In this document: in pieces, positions 11,635 to 22,789 of the stretch | Numbering within the stretch: the stretch's first letter is position 1 | Layout of the letters: each line of letters begins with the position of its first letter | DNA from: Phlebotomus papatasi | Taxonomy: Eukaryota; Arthropoda; Insecta; Diptera; Psychodidae | Reading direction: 5' to 3' | Assembly (NCBI RefSeq): GCF_024763615.1 | Contig: NC_077223.1 | Span: 74,710,627-74,774,626, forward strand | DNA length: 64,000 bases | Position numbers and translations under genes: made by a program | The notes under the pieces: generated by a model | What the model was told of the DNA's origin: nothing | Seen by the model: only the letters and a program-made list of their open reading frames with translations | Database searches by the model: none

Positions 11635-11849
11635 CTCTTTCCGGACCGCAGCATTATGCTGCGAGACAAATGCGCCATTTTTTAATCAAAAATATCTAAA
11701 CTCAGGAATTAATTAAGATCCTGCAAAACATATCTTATATTTGGACATCCTTATAGTTTGTAATCATTCACAAGAATTGAATTTTTCTCAGTTCTGAATA
11801 ATTAAAAAACATTGTTTTTCACTGAATATTCATATGCTAGACGAAAGAG
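11635..11849. mobile_element. TTAA-type MITE, CTCTTTC ends, copy 1
   Basis: The element is bounded by TTAA at 11631-11634 and 11850-11853, with CTCTTTCC and GAAAGAG ends. The interior matches the elements at 13094-13336 and 13341-13580 in inverted orientation, sharing the GCAGCATAtGCTGC dyad and the TTAATTAATTCCTGA region. TTAA duplication is the signature of piggyBac-type transposition. Confidence 0.8.
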
Positions 11850-12559
11850 TTAAAACCCTATTTTAAGTGTCTTGGTCGAGTAGAAGTAGTGAAATTAGCA
11901 TCTGAGTGGTTTCAAAGCGTTATTATTATTTTTTCTTTCAAAATTGTAAAAGAGATGATCCTATTTTTGTGAATAAAGTATATTATGGGAATTAAGTATT
12001 ATAAAGTATATATGGAAAAAATCAATTTTTTCACACTAAAACGACAAAATATAGGGCAGATGGCCTGAACAAAAAAGTATGTTTGGAGTGTTTGGACGAA
12101 ATATAGATATATACACTCAGTCCCTGCATTCTGCACATTTTCGGAACGGAAAAAACGCGCGAAATGGCATTATGCACGAACAGAACACCGAGGCCCTGAT
12201 TATGCATCGAGAAAAATTGCATACCCACAGGGGGAGTCTTTTGAATAAAATCCGTAGAACGAATTTCGCACGGAGTAAAAGTAGTGCAAACAAAAAGATT
12301 CAATTTTTTAATAGAAATTCATCAAACAACAATACTTTTTGGAGAGAGTTCTTCAATAAATGGTTACAATATTTAAAAATTTTACCCTAATAAAAGAAAT
12401 TACAGTTTTCTTCTGAAAAAGTAGCAAAAAAAAGTTTTCAAATTTCCCGCGTCTCAAAATAGTATACATTCAGGCGTATTTCAAAAATGATTTCATAAAT
12501 TGACTCCCAATGGTAGGCAAACTTGCATAATTGTATGTGCATAATCCCGAAGTACTTAA

Positions 12560-13089
12560 CCCATTCCTTACCATGGTATTATACATCATACGCAAATTGA
12601 GTGATTTTAGATGATTTATTTCCAGGCAATATAGTTGCCAGAATTGTTGTTGGGAATGGATTTTTAATTACTTTTGTTCTTCAATTACTTGATAAAAATA
12701 GTCCGACAGAGATGGGAATACATTTTATTGTTCTTTTCTCGCTTCGCCGAAAGTCCTGCAAAATTTTTGCTCAAAATGGCGGACGGAAAATTCGACATCC
12801 CGTCGAATTTGTTAAAATTGGCCTCTTTCCTCTTTCTTAATTTTAACTCTAGTTGCCAATTTGTTTTCTTGGATAGTTACTCTATCTAATGCAAAAGAGT
12901 TTGTAATGAATTAATACGCAGAATTTAAATTCAGCGACCGTTAAAAGACATGTTTGAAAAAGACTCCCCGCGCCCCCATAATAGATTTTGTTTTCTTTTC
13001 GAAAAATTCATCTATTAATCTGTTGGAAACTATAATCCCAATATATGAACATTCTATCTTAAGTATTTCTAGTACATTGACTGAATGGG
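12560..13089. mobile_element. TTAA-bounded element A (CCCATTC ends)
   Basis: It sits between TTAA at 12556-12559 and TTAA at 13090-13093 with short inverted ends CCCATTC and GAATGGG. At 530 bp it has no convincing coding capacity. It differs internally from the two TTAA elements that follow. Confidence 0.65.
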
Positions 13090-13093
13090 TTAA

Positions 13094-13336
13094 CTCTTTC
13101 GTCTCTTTTGGGACTCTGAGTACCCAAAACAGCATATGAATATTCTATGAAAAACAGTGTCTTTTAATTATTCAGAATTGATAAAAATCCGATTCTTGTG
13201 GATGATTAAAAACTCTTAGGATGTCCATATGTAAGATATTTTCTGTAAGACTTAAATTAATTCCTGATGAGCTTAGATATTTTTGATTAAAAAATTGTGA
13301 AAATGGCTTGCAGCATATGCTGCGGTCCGGATAGAG
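13094..13336. mobile_element. TTAA-type MITE, CTCTTTC ends, copy 2
   Basis: It is bounded by TTAA at 13090-13093 and 13337-13340 and is nearly identical to the next element. The interior carries CAGCATATGAATATTCT on the left and GCAGCATATGCTGCGGTCC on the right. Confidence 0.8.
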
Positions 13337-13340
13337 TTAA

Positions 13341-13580
13341 CTCTTTCGTCTCTTTTGGGACTCTGAGTACCCAAAGCAGCATATGAATGTTCTGTGAAAA
13401 ACGATTTTTTTTAATTATTCATAACTGATAAAAATCTGATTCTTGTGGATGATTACAAACTATAAGGATGTCCAAATGTAAGATATTTTTTGTAGGACCT
13501 CAATTAATTCCTGAGCTTAGATATTTTTGATTAAAAAATTGTGAAATTGGCTTGCAGCATATGCTGCGGTCCGCAAAGAG
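13341..13580. mobile_element. TTAA-type MITE, CTCTTTC ends, copy 3
   Basis: It is bounded by TTAA at 13337-13340 and 13581-13584 and is a direct tandem copy of 13094-13336, sharing one TTAA with it. The two differ by scattered substitutions and a small deletion near CCTGATGAGC / CCTGAGC. Confidence 0.8.
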
Positions 13581-13623
13581 TTAATGACAGGACTGAGTGT
13601 ACAAGGTAATCATTTTTACAATA

Positions 13624-14091
13624 CACTAGATCCCGGCATTATGCACATTTTCGGGACCGAAAAAAACGCGCGAAATGGCATTATGCATCGAGAAAATTTG
13701 CATACCTACAGGGGCTTTCTTTTGAATAAATTGACCGTTGAACGAATTTCGCGCAGAGTAAAAGTCGATAAAAGTAGTTCAAACAAAAAGATTCAAATGT
13801 TTCAACTAATTCAACAATATAAATGCATTAACAAACAATACATGGCCAGAGTTCTTCAATAAATGGTTAGAATAATAAAAAAAATACCTTAAAAAAAAGA
13901 AATTAAAATTTTGTTCTGAAAAAGTAGCAAAATGTTTTCAAATTTCCCGCGTCGCGCCATAGTATGCATTCAGGCGTATTTCAAAAATGATTTCATAAAT
14001 TGACTCCCGATGGTAGGCAAATTTGCATAATTGTGTGTGCATAATTCCGTCAGGTGCATAATCCCGAAGGACTTAATGCCGGGACTGAGTG
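13624..14091. mobile_element. TA-type MITE (CACTCAGTCCC family), intact copy
   Basis: CACTAGATCCCGGCATT at the left and AATGCCGGGACTGAGTG at the right are inverted, with TA at 13622-13623 and 14092-14093. It is the uninterrupted relative of the element at 12114-13599 and shows where that one was split. Confidence 0.8.
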
Positions 14092-14229
14092 TATGTCAGT
14101 TCTCGTAGTGGAAGAATCTGCTAAGTCCTAGACCGCCCCTTCCCATGGTGTAGTGAGTGTATATGCTTTTTCCATGCTCCCAGAGTTGTTGGGTGAAAGC
14201 GGTGCGCGTTTTACGTTTTATCACAATTG

Positions 14230-14380
14230 AGAATGTCTTTCCTGACCTTCAGTTGCTTGTACTGGACGGGACTCGAACTCCCCACAACTGTAAGAGTCGA
14301 GACAGAGACCTCGTCCGTCCAAGAGCTCTTGCCTAATGCGCCACTGAGATCTCCAAAACTCCTCGGCTCTTTTAGAGGAT
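14230..14380 (-). mobile_element. tRNA-derived SINE head
   Basis: Read on the minus strand, TCAGTGGCGCATTAGGCAAG resembles a Pol III A box and GAGTTCGAGTCCCG a B box, about 60 bases apart. The region after the B box resembles the SINE at 43401-43626 (CGACT-x-TTACAGTTGTG and AGTTCGAGTCCCG). The body cannot fold as a functional tRNA gene, and the 3' limit of the element is uncertain. Confidence 0.65.
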
Positions 14381-14589
14381 CTTTTGAGAGATGTAGTGCA
14401 AAATTACAGGGAGTTCCGCCTTCAAATAAATTCTCGAGACCGAAACAGCCCGCGAATTCACTTCAGTGACACAGAAAAATTGAATCGCCGTGATGTATGC
14501 AAAACATTTTCTGCACCAATTTTTCAGCCTTTTTAGCGCCAACATTCACGAAAAGTGTATTTCAAATTTACCGCGTGAAAAAATGCATA

Positions 14590-15012
14590 GGGTAAGTGTG
14601 CCAAATTTCGGCATATTTGCATGCAAGCGCCAAAGTCTCAAGTTTGAAATGTAATATTTTTAATAGAAATTGATTTTTTTATTACTTCTTTTTAAGGAGT
14701 GTTGCTTGGAACTTTGTAGACAAATTATCGTCTTTAGTTTCTCTAAAATCATTCTTTATCTTTTTAAAATGAATAAAAATGTAGACATAGCTTTCGTGGC
14801 CTATTTCGGCCACCTTCATTCCTATAGTTATTTGCTCTTCCAGAATTCTTCCAATGTCTTTTTCATATTATCTCGTTGTCGGAGCGACAGTTTTTGTTAT
14901 TTTTTGAATTGTATAACCTCTAAAGTACGCAAAAACTAAAAATTCATGCAAATTCGAGGAACAAAAAAGGTGGCCGAAATTGCAAGCTGGCTGAAATTTG
15001 GTACACTTACCC
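14590..15012. mobile_element. TA-type MITE, family 1, copy B
   Basis: The ends GGGTAAGTGTGCCAAATTTC and its inverse lie between TA at 14588-14589 and 15013-15014. The interior aligns along its whole length with 2140-2565, including GCATGCAAGCG and the GGCCACCTTCATT segment. It ends about 290 bp downstream of the RPAP3 stop codon (gene on the opposite strand). Confidence 0.85.
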
Positions 15013-15174
15013 TACATTTAGGGGCATTTCAAAAATTATTTTATAACTCCTATTGATAGGCAATTCATATCAAATTCTTTCAATCCGTTTTCACTTAATT
15101 TGGAACTCCCTGTGAAACATGCCAGTTTTGCCACCAATTTTTAAATAAACGATTAGATTTTTTTTACTTCAGTG

Positions 15175-15180
15175 TTTATT
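15175..15180 (-). promoter_or_regulatory. Poly(A) signal of the RPAP3 gene
   Basis: TTTATT on the plus strand reads AATAAA on the gene's strand, about 120 bases after the stop codon at 15301-15303. Confidence 0.55.
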
Positions 15181-15300
15181 TCACCAAAAACATAAATTCA
15201 GGAAAACTAAGAAGGTAACACTTAGGATTCTAAAAGAGAGAAGACTTGAAATTACTGGATGGTGATTCTCAATTTCTGTCTTTTTTTTTAAATTTTTGAT

Positions 15301-16929
15301 CTACTGAGCAATATTGAAGGCCTTCTGGATGGACACGATGATATTTTTGTCCACCTCTGTTCTGCCCATGTACCCAACCAACTCCTCCATTGCCTTTCGA
15401 TCTGACGTGGACATGAACATGGACAGAATATTGATTTCGCTATTTGTGGCCAGAGCATCGAGAATACTGTGTACTGGTAGTTCCTTCTGCACAAAGTGCC
15501 TCTGCATCGTGGCTAGCAATTGAGATAGCAGAACACTGTCCAGGAGGGGTCCCAGAGCCTTTATAACACCACTATTTGCCCCCACAATTGCCTCCAAATA
15601 CCCACATCGTGTCTTCTCCGTGAGATCCTTCCAGGTGCTGCAGAACTGGATATTTGTCGCTGGAACTTCTGGAACTGCTTGCTCCAGCTCAGCTTCTGCT
15701 GAATCTTCCTGCGTTGGAAGTTCAACTTTTTTGGTCTTTGGTGGCAATTCAGGGGCAATTTCTTGCCTCGGAGGAGGACTCTCTTTAGCTTTCTTCTGCT
15801 CATTGTACTTGGCCAAATGATCAAACACATCATCCTCCACTTCCTGACTCGTGGACGGACGCGGCGCAAAAGGCAAGGCCATCACCGGGAGGCCATAATC
15901 GAAGGCTGAAGGAGGGGAAGAGGAGGAGGAAGCACTGTACTCACCGGTGAAGTTATTGAAGAGCTTATCGACAATGTGATCAGGAATTGGCTCAGGCCGC
16001 GTATGATTCTCAACAATTTCAATCCTCTTCAGCGGTTTCTGTATAAAAGAAATTGGTCAGACGCAATGCATTGATCTGATTCAGGCTTATCCGGATTATT
16101 AATACAATATTTACCTTTGATCTGAGATGGGGTTTCTTTTCCACAAAGTCCACTTCCTTAGCCTCCCTGTCGAGTCTACTCCATGGCTTACCAGGAACTC
16201 CACTCCATGATTCCTCGCGCTTCCTGTTATTGTTGATCTCATCGCGTGACGTATGATTCCTTTCTTTCATCAGGCGTTTCTTAAAATCACTCAGCTGCCG
16301 ACTAAGTGAATGTATCGATGGATCCAGTCTCATCACTGTCTCACAATCCCTCACAGCTGCTTCCCAGTTTCCCAGTGACTCATTAGCCTGCATCCGCCGA
16401 TAGAAAGCCTTCACATATTTCCTGTCCAGCGAAATAGCAATATTGCAGTCCTCGATAGCCCTATTCTGACGATCGAGCTTGAGATTGCACAGAGCACGAT
16501 TTGTATAGTAAATAGGGTCATCCGGAAAGGTCTCAATGGCAGCTGTATAGTGAGAAAGAGCTTCCTCGTATTGCTCCAATTTGACACATTTGTTCCCCTT
16601 CTCTTTCATCCCATTGGCAAGAGTGTGGGGATCTTTTGCATCATCATCCTCCGTTGGCATCACCCTCAACTGGCTGCGCACTGGCACTTTGATGTCCTGG
16701 AAACAGAGAATAAACAGAGAAAAAATGTCTCACAGGAGAAAACAATGGAAATTTCTCGAGTGAACCTAACCTTATTTTCCACCGAATCTGAACTGCCCGT
16801 TTTCACCAATTTCTCCGTTTCCTTCATCTGCCGCTGGAACTCCAGCACATCTTTAAACTTTCGCTTCAATTCCTCACAGTTGTACTCGGCTGCTTGCTTA
16901 ATTTCCAGCTGTTTTCTCACATCTGCCAT
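15301..16929 (-). CDS. spag: RNA polymerase II-associated protein 3 (RPAP3/spaghetti), Hsp90 cochaperone
   Basis: Three exons, all joined in phase 0: 16929-16771, 16696-16115 and 16038-15301, giving 492 residues. Exon 1 starts MADVRKQLEIKQ and is a charged helical segment. Exon 2 holds three tetratricopeptide repeats from about residue 80 (MKEKGNK, YTNRALC and YVKAFYRR signatures), the Hsp90-tail clamp. Exon 3 ends with the RPAP3 C-terminal domain, from about residue 370 (TWKDLTEKTRCGYLEAI) to the end. That domain binds RUVBL1/2 in R2TP. In known family members the protein delivers clients such as Pol II subunits, snoRNPs and PIKKs to Hsp90, in the cytoplasm. Introns of 60-80 bp have GT-AG ends. 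Length and domain order fit Drosophila spag rather than SPAG1. Recognition is strong. The start is the first ATG of the conserved N-terminus, although an in-frame region extends further upstream. Confidence 0.9.
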
Positions 16930-17039
16930 TTTTTGCACTATTTTTGTTGTCTTTTGTCTCCGTCCGCGGAACTGCAAATATAGCCCAGAGGGCAGTGCGG
17001 TCGCCCTGCTGTTGAGAATGCTGAATGCTGTCAGTTTTT

Positions 17040-20000
17040 GAAATTAACAGCCAACGGTTTTTGTATGAGATTTTTTGTTTTTTGTTTTTTTTTTTGTGTA
17101 AAAAGTTATTTTAAAAAAGGATAAATCAGGCAGTCTCGTCATGCTCGTCATCTTCATCAAATCTAAACAAGAATTTAAATAACTGTACAAATATTGGTAT
17201 TAATCTAATAAGTTGTTTTTCTTTCTTGTTTTATTCTAACTTTTTCTAATAGAGACCCATAAAACTTTTCCAAGATTTTAAAGAGGTTTTTTAATCGCTT
17301 CATTCAGAGTGCTTTAAGCGAAAAAACTGTAAATTCAAGGAATTATTTGATTTTTGAGAAGACAAATTAGCAGGAAGAAGAGGAACCTTATAAAGGAAAA
17401 ATCATTTCTACTTTCGGATCTGGCAACACTGAAAAAGACGCTGGGTGTTTTATTCATTTTTACACTTTTCCGTTTCCGCATTTTACGCTTGCAACTTGTA
17501 GGACTTGTAGAATGTAAAACGGACGTCTTAACACTTAACAGTGCTCTATGACAAAAATTATAAGAAAATCTTGTTTTTGCATTAACGCCTTTAACCTGAC
17601 AGGGTCAAAAATTGAGGATCAGAAAAAATCATTTTTTTACTTCTTACTTAGAGCAAAAAATAACATTAGACCAAGAGCAAGAATAACATAAACCGGTGAC
17701 CCAATCGTCTTTAGGACCCTTAGGACTTATAAGGGGAAGTGGGACACCTTTAAAAATGGGGCACCATTGAAATTGGGACTTTTCACCTATTTTTAAATAA
17801 AATTGAGCCTTATTGTGATAAAATCTAGCTGTACAAGCAGATTGACACGCTAAATTACATTTTGATACCCACTGGGCAAATAATTACTCCGACTTAAAAA
17901 TGACTGGGTTTTTTTCTACAAGAAATGGTCAAAAAATTACTCCTAGAATCTTAAAAATTAGTCGTATTTGGGTCGAATTTTAGTCAGAGCATTACTCAAA
18001 ATTGAGTTAGTAATACATTAGTTATTTTACGGGCTTAAAATTTACTCTAACATGAAGTAATAAAAACGACTCCAAAATCCAAATTACGATCCTTTTCCGT
18101 ACGAAAAAATGACGCGCCAAAAACAGTGCACTTGCCATCCTTCTCTACCGCATATGTGCGAAATCGACGTACGTACTCTCAATGAAAAAATCAAATGCAC
18201 TCCACAATTTTGTACTATACTATCACCTTAGACACCGTTTTCTCATTAATTCTTCACATATTTTATTGTTTTTTGCTACTTTTTATGGAATTTTGGTCAA
18301 TTTGTTCCAATTTCACTACTCACATTTGCGAATATTTTTCTCATTCGACTATTGCTGAATGAGCCGCCCGACATGTCGAAAATATTCCAGCTGGATGGCA
18401 ACAACGCACAAAAATCTTTTAAAATTTTCACTAAGTAGGATTTTTAGACACAAGATTTTTATCACACAATACTCCTGAGACAGGAGCAAACACCTGAATA
18501 ACGAAAATTAATTTTCCATGAAAATTGTCCGGGTATTTATCGACCAAAACACTGCCTTATTTTTGCATAATTTTTGTCGGCATTTTCTTTTTCTAAATCA
18601 CAACACATTTCTCTACTAGAGGAGTTTTTCCTCCTAATGTTACACTATAATATTATTGAGAAAACACGCGAAATTGCCAACTACTTTGCGAATTCACAGC
18701 ATGAATACAGTAAAGTAGAGTATCTCAAATCTGAATCTCTCAAATTCGAACGCCGCGCCGTTTGGATTCAAAATGTCAATTGTGAGGTTATGTTAGAAGG
18801 TCCGTATTCTAGATGAATGAAAATCATATTTATGTGCTTCTTCCTGAATGTTTACATACATTATAGTCGTGTAAAATGAAAAGGAAGTATGTTACCACAA
18901 AAACTTGCGAGAAAGTATGAGAATTTGATTCAAAGTACAATTTAATCTCACACAAATTTCGTTAGTTTTGAAAAAATCGTTCGAATTTGGGAGGTGAGAA
19001 ATGTCAAAAATACCCCCCGAGCGTTCGAATTTAGGAGACTCTATTGTAATTCTATTTGCCATATTTGACAAGTGAAATTTCCCCTCAGACATACGCAGCG
19101 AGGGGAAGATTATTTATAGGGACACTGGAAGTCATTGGAAGAGCCCATTTTGGCGCGTCATATTTTAGTCGTGGGCGAGTAGTCTCAGAGTTATTACGAC
19201 GCCAAGTGACTTTCGTAATAACCGTCATATTATTCCCCACTTTCGGTCATTCGACGCTCTGACGACCGTCACAGGACCCATTTTTGGATCCAGAATACAT
19301 ACATCCAACAGTAATCTTCCTCAAAATTGCCGTTTGGGTTATGTTTGTACATTATTGTAAAGTAGAAGGTTAAAGGAATATAGAATATTTTTTGCAAGCT
19401 TTAGCTATTTGCTATGTAGTAAATATTTAAGCTAAAAAATGGCGAATTTTTAAATTCTCAAATTCATAATTGATTTTATTTATTTTTTATACTTCCAATT
19501 TTTTTAAACAAAACCCTTTTGGCAATAAAGACTACAATACTTATACGTAATATTTTTCATTAAAGCGAAAAATATTATTCATTGGTATTGTCAGAAAAAA
19601 TACTTAAATTTTTGGGCTATTTTTGTCCCTATCGTTCATGGAGGCACAAAATACACCGAATCAGACTCTATTGGACTTTCCAAGGTTAAATGTAAAACTT
19701 ATCATTGATTATGTTTCTCAGTTTAATTTTTTTTGTTGATTTTCAGTCCGTAAAAAGTTAAAGGGTTAATGGTCAAAAAAGGGTCGAAAGTTAAAAAGTA
19801 GTTTTAACGACAGTTTTTTCAAATCCTGGCGACTGACCCGACTGACCACAAATGCAACACACTTTTTGGCCTCCTTTGCAGTCCCTATAAACAGCACCTT
19901 CAGCTTGGAAATTCATCAGATAATTCTTAAAATTATCTCATGGACTTCTCCAATTATTTTCCCAACATAAAGAAAGTTTCTTCGAAGGGGTTTCTCAGTG

Positions 20001-20170
20001 GCTGCGGACTTGGACAGAACGTCAGGCAGGGACAATTTTGAGGGATTTCCAGACCAAAATCATCTACTATTTTCAATAATTCAGACACAATATGGACCAC
20101 TGGTGAGCCAGGCGGGGATTTAGATAACGCAGGAGCTGTAAATATAGAGGAAAATTGAGAAAGAAAGCAA
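17040..20170. other. Intergenic repeats between RPAP3 and SOSS-B
   Basis: No gene is seen. It includes one end of a GGGGAAGTGGGACACC element near 17731 (compare 26504-26722), an inverted-repeat element at 18708-19046, and AT-rich stretches near 19300-19800. The short frame at 19056-19262 has no supporting features. Confidence 0.5.
18708..19046. mobile_element. TA-type MITE (CAGTAAAGTAGAG ends)
   Basis: CAGTAAAGTAGAGTATCTC with AAATTCGAACG further in is mirrored by CGTTCGAATTTAGGAGAC and TCTATTG. TA lies at 18706-18707 and 19047-19048. The family resembles the 3000-3235 element at its ends. Confidence 0.65.
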
Positions 20171-20250
20171 ATGTGAGTCTGTGGGAGAAGGTCACAGCGC
20201 GACAACTAAAGTGTTTTTCTTTTCTGTTCTCTTTCAGTTTTTCTTGGAAA

Positions 20251-20901
20251 ATGTTCACTACGGACTGTACAGCCATTAAGGATATCCGTGCGGGCCTGAA
20301 GAACATCAATGTGGTGTTTATTGTGCTGGAAGTGGGAGCAGCTACGGTGACAAAGGAGAATCGCGAAGTGCGAACATTTAAGATTGCTGATCCCACGGGA
20401 TGCATAAATTTGTCAATTTGGGATGAGCCTGGGAAGCTACTAATACCCGGGGATATTGTACGACTGACCAAGGGGTATGCATCCATCTGGAGACAGTGTT
20501 TGACGCTGTACTCGGGAAAGAATGGGGACATTCACAAAATTGGGGATTTTTGCTTGACATTCAACGAGCAGCTGAATATGAGTGAACCCAATCCCAGCCT
20601 TGCAGTCATCAGTCAACCGCAGATGATTGTGAACAATGGAGCAAATCTGGGACCAGCCACTAATAGTGGCAGCAGCAACAATGGAACATCAACAGTCACA
20701 CGAACCGTTCCGGCCAGTCAGGGTACATCTCAGACAACAGCCACTGGTAGCAATGGGGGCAGTGGGGCGGCTGGGAGTAGTGGAAGTGGGTCTGTGAGTG
20801 CCTCAAAAGCCACCCGTTTGAGCAGTGGCGAGACAAAGTCCAAGATACGCACAGGACGCAGCAGTGGCGGCCGGGGGAGTGTCAAGGGAGACAGGAGGTA
20901 G
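20251..20901 (+). CDS. SOSS complex subunit B (NABP/hSSB1-type single-stranded DNA-binding protein)
   Basis: A 216-residue protein with one OB fold, about residues 10-110 (IKDIRAGLKNINVVFIVLEV, then FKIADPTGCINLSIWDEPG, then YASIWRQCLTLYSGKNG). A low-complexity Gly/Ser/Thr/Asn tail ends in a basic RGSVKGDRR. NABP family members bind single-stranded DNA at breaks and stalled forks within the nuclear SOSS complex, together with INTS3 and INIP; the role here is by homology. The coding part is intronless. A likely 5'-UTR intron runs from 20171 (GTGAGT) to the CTTTCAG at 20237, just before the ATG at 20251. The frame stays open upstream, but that stretch is intronic and phenylalanine-rich, so I chose MFTTDC, the conserved family start. 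Confidence 0.9.
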   Translation: MFTTDCTAIKDIRAGLKNINVVFIVLEVGAATVTKENREVRTFKIADPTGCINLSIWDEPGKLLIPGDIVRLTKGYASIWRQCLTLYSGKNGDIHKIGDFCLTFNEQLNMSEPNPSLAVISQPQMIVNNGANLGPATNSGSSNNGTSTVTRTVPASQGTSQTTATGSNGGSGAAGSSGSGSVSASKATRLSSGETKSKIRTGRSSGGRGSVKGDRR

Positions 20902-21545
20902 TGGTGAGATGATGTGTCGGGATTATTATCTATTTATGGACAAATATATACAAAGGGAATTCCCATTTTCACATCACATTTCCGCATTTTTATTTTCAAA
21001 TCTCCCGCGAATGGAAAATTCACCATAAATATTCCGGAAAGGAGTGCAAACATCTCCCCACTCTTTTTCGGAATGTCAATGCCGATCGCAGTAGTGCTTG
21101 CAAAAAACGCTTCATAGAAGAAGACAAGGTATTGTCTAGGTGCAAAAAGTGGTGATTCTTCAAGGATAGACAAAGACGAATCAATGGCATTGAGGTAAAT
21201 CCATCAAATGTACTGTATATTTAGCGATTACTCAATATTTTGGATTTGGTCGTCGTGAGAGGGGCGGTCGGCGCGCGTAAACATGTCAAAATGGCCAATG
21301 TGTCAAAAAGTGCCGTGCGGAATGTTTGATAAATTTCTACGGAAGCTTTTCCGGGCTGTCTCACTGGCCAGTTTGTGCAGAGTGTTAGTGCATACGATGC
21401 AGATTTAGTCAGGGTATCCCATAAGATAGTGGGTTTAGTGAAAATTTGGGGTAAATTGTGTGTAAATTTGGGTTGAGATTGTGATTGCCATCGTGGTGGG
21501 TTTTTTTTCCCGGAATATCCCAAGTGCACAACAACAAAAAAAAAG

Positions 21546-22529
21546 ATGACACCACTCCTGGGGGAAGATGATGCCAACAATGCTGGAGCATTGTACTTGA
21601 AGAAGGTGGGCAGTGCTGTGTTCTATGGGGTGGCATCCCTTATGATAACTGTGGTGAATAAGAGTGTCCTCACATCCTACCACTTTCCATCATTCCTGGT
21701 ACTGAGTCTGGGTCAGATGTTGGCTGGAATTGTTGTGCTGTACGTGGCGAAGAAGAGTGGTGTACTGACGTTTCCTGATATGGCTAGGGATACGCCTAGA
21801 AAAATTTTTCCTCTGCCCCTGCTGTACATGGGAAATATGATTTTTGGCTTGGGCGGCACTCAAGCTCTCAGTCTGCCCATGTTTGCTGCCCTCAGACGCT
21901 TTTCCATCCTCATGACGATGCTCCTGGAGCTAAAAGTTCTGGGTGTTAGACCAAGCATTCCTGTTCAAGTTAGTGTTTATGCAATGATAGGAGGAGCTCT
22001 TTTGGCGGCCAGTGATGATCTCAGCTTCAATATGGAGGGGTATACCTTCATAATGATCACAAATGCCCTCACGGCCGCCAATGGTGTGTACGTGAAGAAG
22101 AAGCTGGAGAGTGTAGATATGGGAAAATATGGACTGATGTACTACAATTCCCTCTACATGATCCTCCCAGCTCTGATTATCACATGGGCTGTTGGAGATC
22201 TTGGGAAATCCTTTAATTTCCCCATGTGGTCTGATCCCCTCTTCTCCGTTCAGTTCCTACTGTCCTGCATTATGGGCTTCATCCTGAGCTACAGCACAAT
22301 TCTCTGTACCCAGTACAATTCAGCCTTGACGACAACCATCGTGGGATGCCTCAAGAACATCAGTGTTACCTACCTGGGGATGTTTGTCGGTGGGGATTAC
22401 GTCTTTTCCTGGCTAAATTGCATTGGAATCAATATCAGTGTCCTGGCCAGTCTCCTCTACACCTACGTCACATTCCGACCCAAAGACACGCCACGAAAGA
22501 TCCTCCCAGAGAAGATTGAGGCAGTGTAG
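21546..22529 (+). CDS. frc: SLC35D-type UDP-sugar transporter (fringe connection)
   Basis: A 327-residue, multi-spanning membrane protein in a single exon. It has the family hallmarks NKSVLTSYHFPS (about residue 38), PRKIFPLPLLYMGN (about 91), LRRFSILMTM (about 118), LTAANGVYVKKKL (about 178) and CTQYNSALTTTIVGCLKN (about 257). SLC35D proteins exchange UDP-GlcNAc, UDP-glucuronic acid or UDP-GalNAc for UMP across Golgi and ER membranes. In Drosophila, frc supplies Fringe, heparan-sulfate and chondroitin synthesis; the substrate range here is inferred. Length matches human SLC35D2, and about ten hydrophobic spans are visible. The C-terminus ends in a short charged tail rich in Lys/Glu. The ATG follows a long A-rich leader and is the first Met before the conserved N-terminus. 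Confidence 0.92.
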   Translation: MTPLLGEDDANNAGALYLKKVGSAVFYGVASLMITVVNKSVLTSYHFPSFLVLSLGQMLAGIVVLYVAKKSGVLTFPDMARDTPRKIFPLPLLYMGNMIFGLGGTQALSLPMFAALRRFSILMTMLLELKVLGVRPSIPVQVSVYAMIGGALLAASDDLSFNMEGYTFIMITNALTAANGVYVKKKLESVDMGKYGLMYYNSLYMILPALIITWAVGDLGKSFNFPMWSDPLFSVQFLLSCIMGFILSYSTILCTQYNSALTTTIVGCLKNISVTYLGMFVGGDYVFSWLNCIGINISVLASLLYTYVTFRPKDTPRKILPEKIEAV

Positions 22530-22677
22530 CGAAGGGCTAATAGCTTCTCCAGGAAATTCATCCTATAGGGAAGCTGCCTCTCTCCACAGTGCCCCTCCCC
22601 CACTTAAGTGTCATACCAAAGGTGTACCCTCTCTCCCATGGGAGGAAAAAAAACTTCTAACTACAAAAAATTGTGTA

Positions 22678-22683
22678 AATAAA
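22678..22683 (+). promoter_or_regulatory. Poly(A) signal of the transporter gene
   Basis: AATAAA about 150 bases after the stop codon. Confidence 0.55.
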
Positions 22684-22789
22684 TTATCAAGACGATTTTT
22701 ATTAGTGAAGAAAAAGAAATACCTAGAATTATTCGAAAATCATTCTGCTTTCCTGAAAAATACAATATATTTTCTCATTTAGTGAGATA

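Larger units (their letters stand above)
12114..13599. mobile_element. TA-type MITE (CACTCAGTCCC ends) split by TTAA insertions
   Basis: The left end CACTCAGTCCCTGCATT (12114) and right end ending GACTGAGTG (13599) are flanked by TA. Compared with the intact copy at 13624-14091, the element is interrupted at its TTAA near 12556-12559. About 1.02 kb of other elements separates it from its last 15 bases. Confidence 0.8.

Noticed and set aside
14260..14370. Possible tRNA gene on the minus strand
   Set aside because: A and B boxes are present but spaced and flanked as in a SINE. No acceptor stem or anticodon loop fits a functional tRNA; the same applies to 43530-43626 and 59224-59300.
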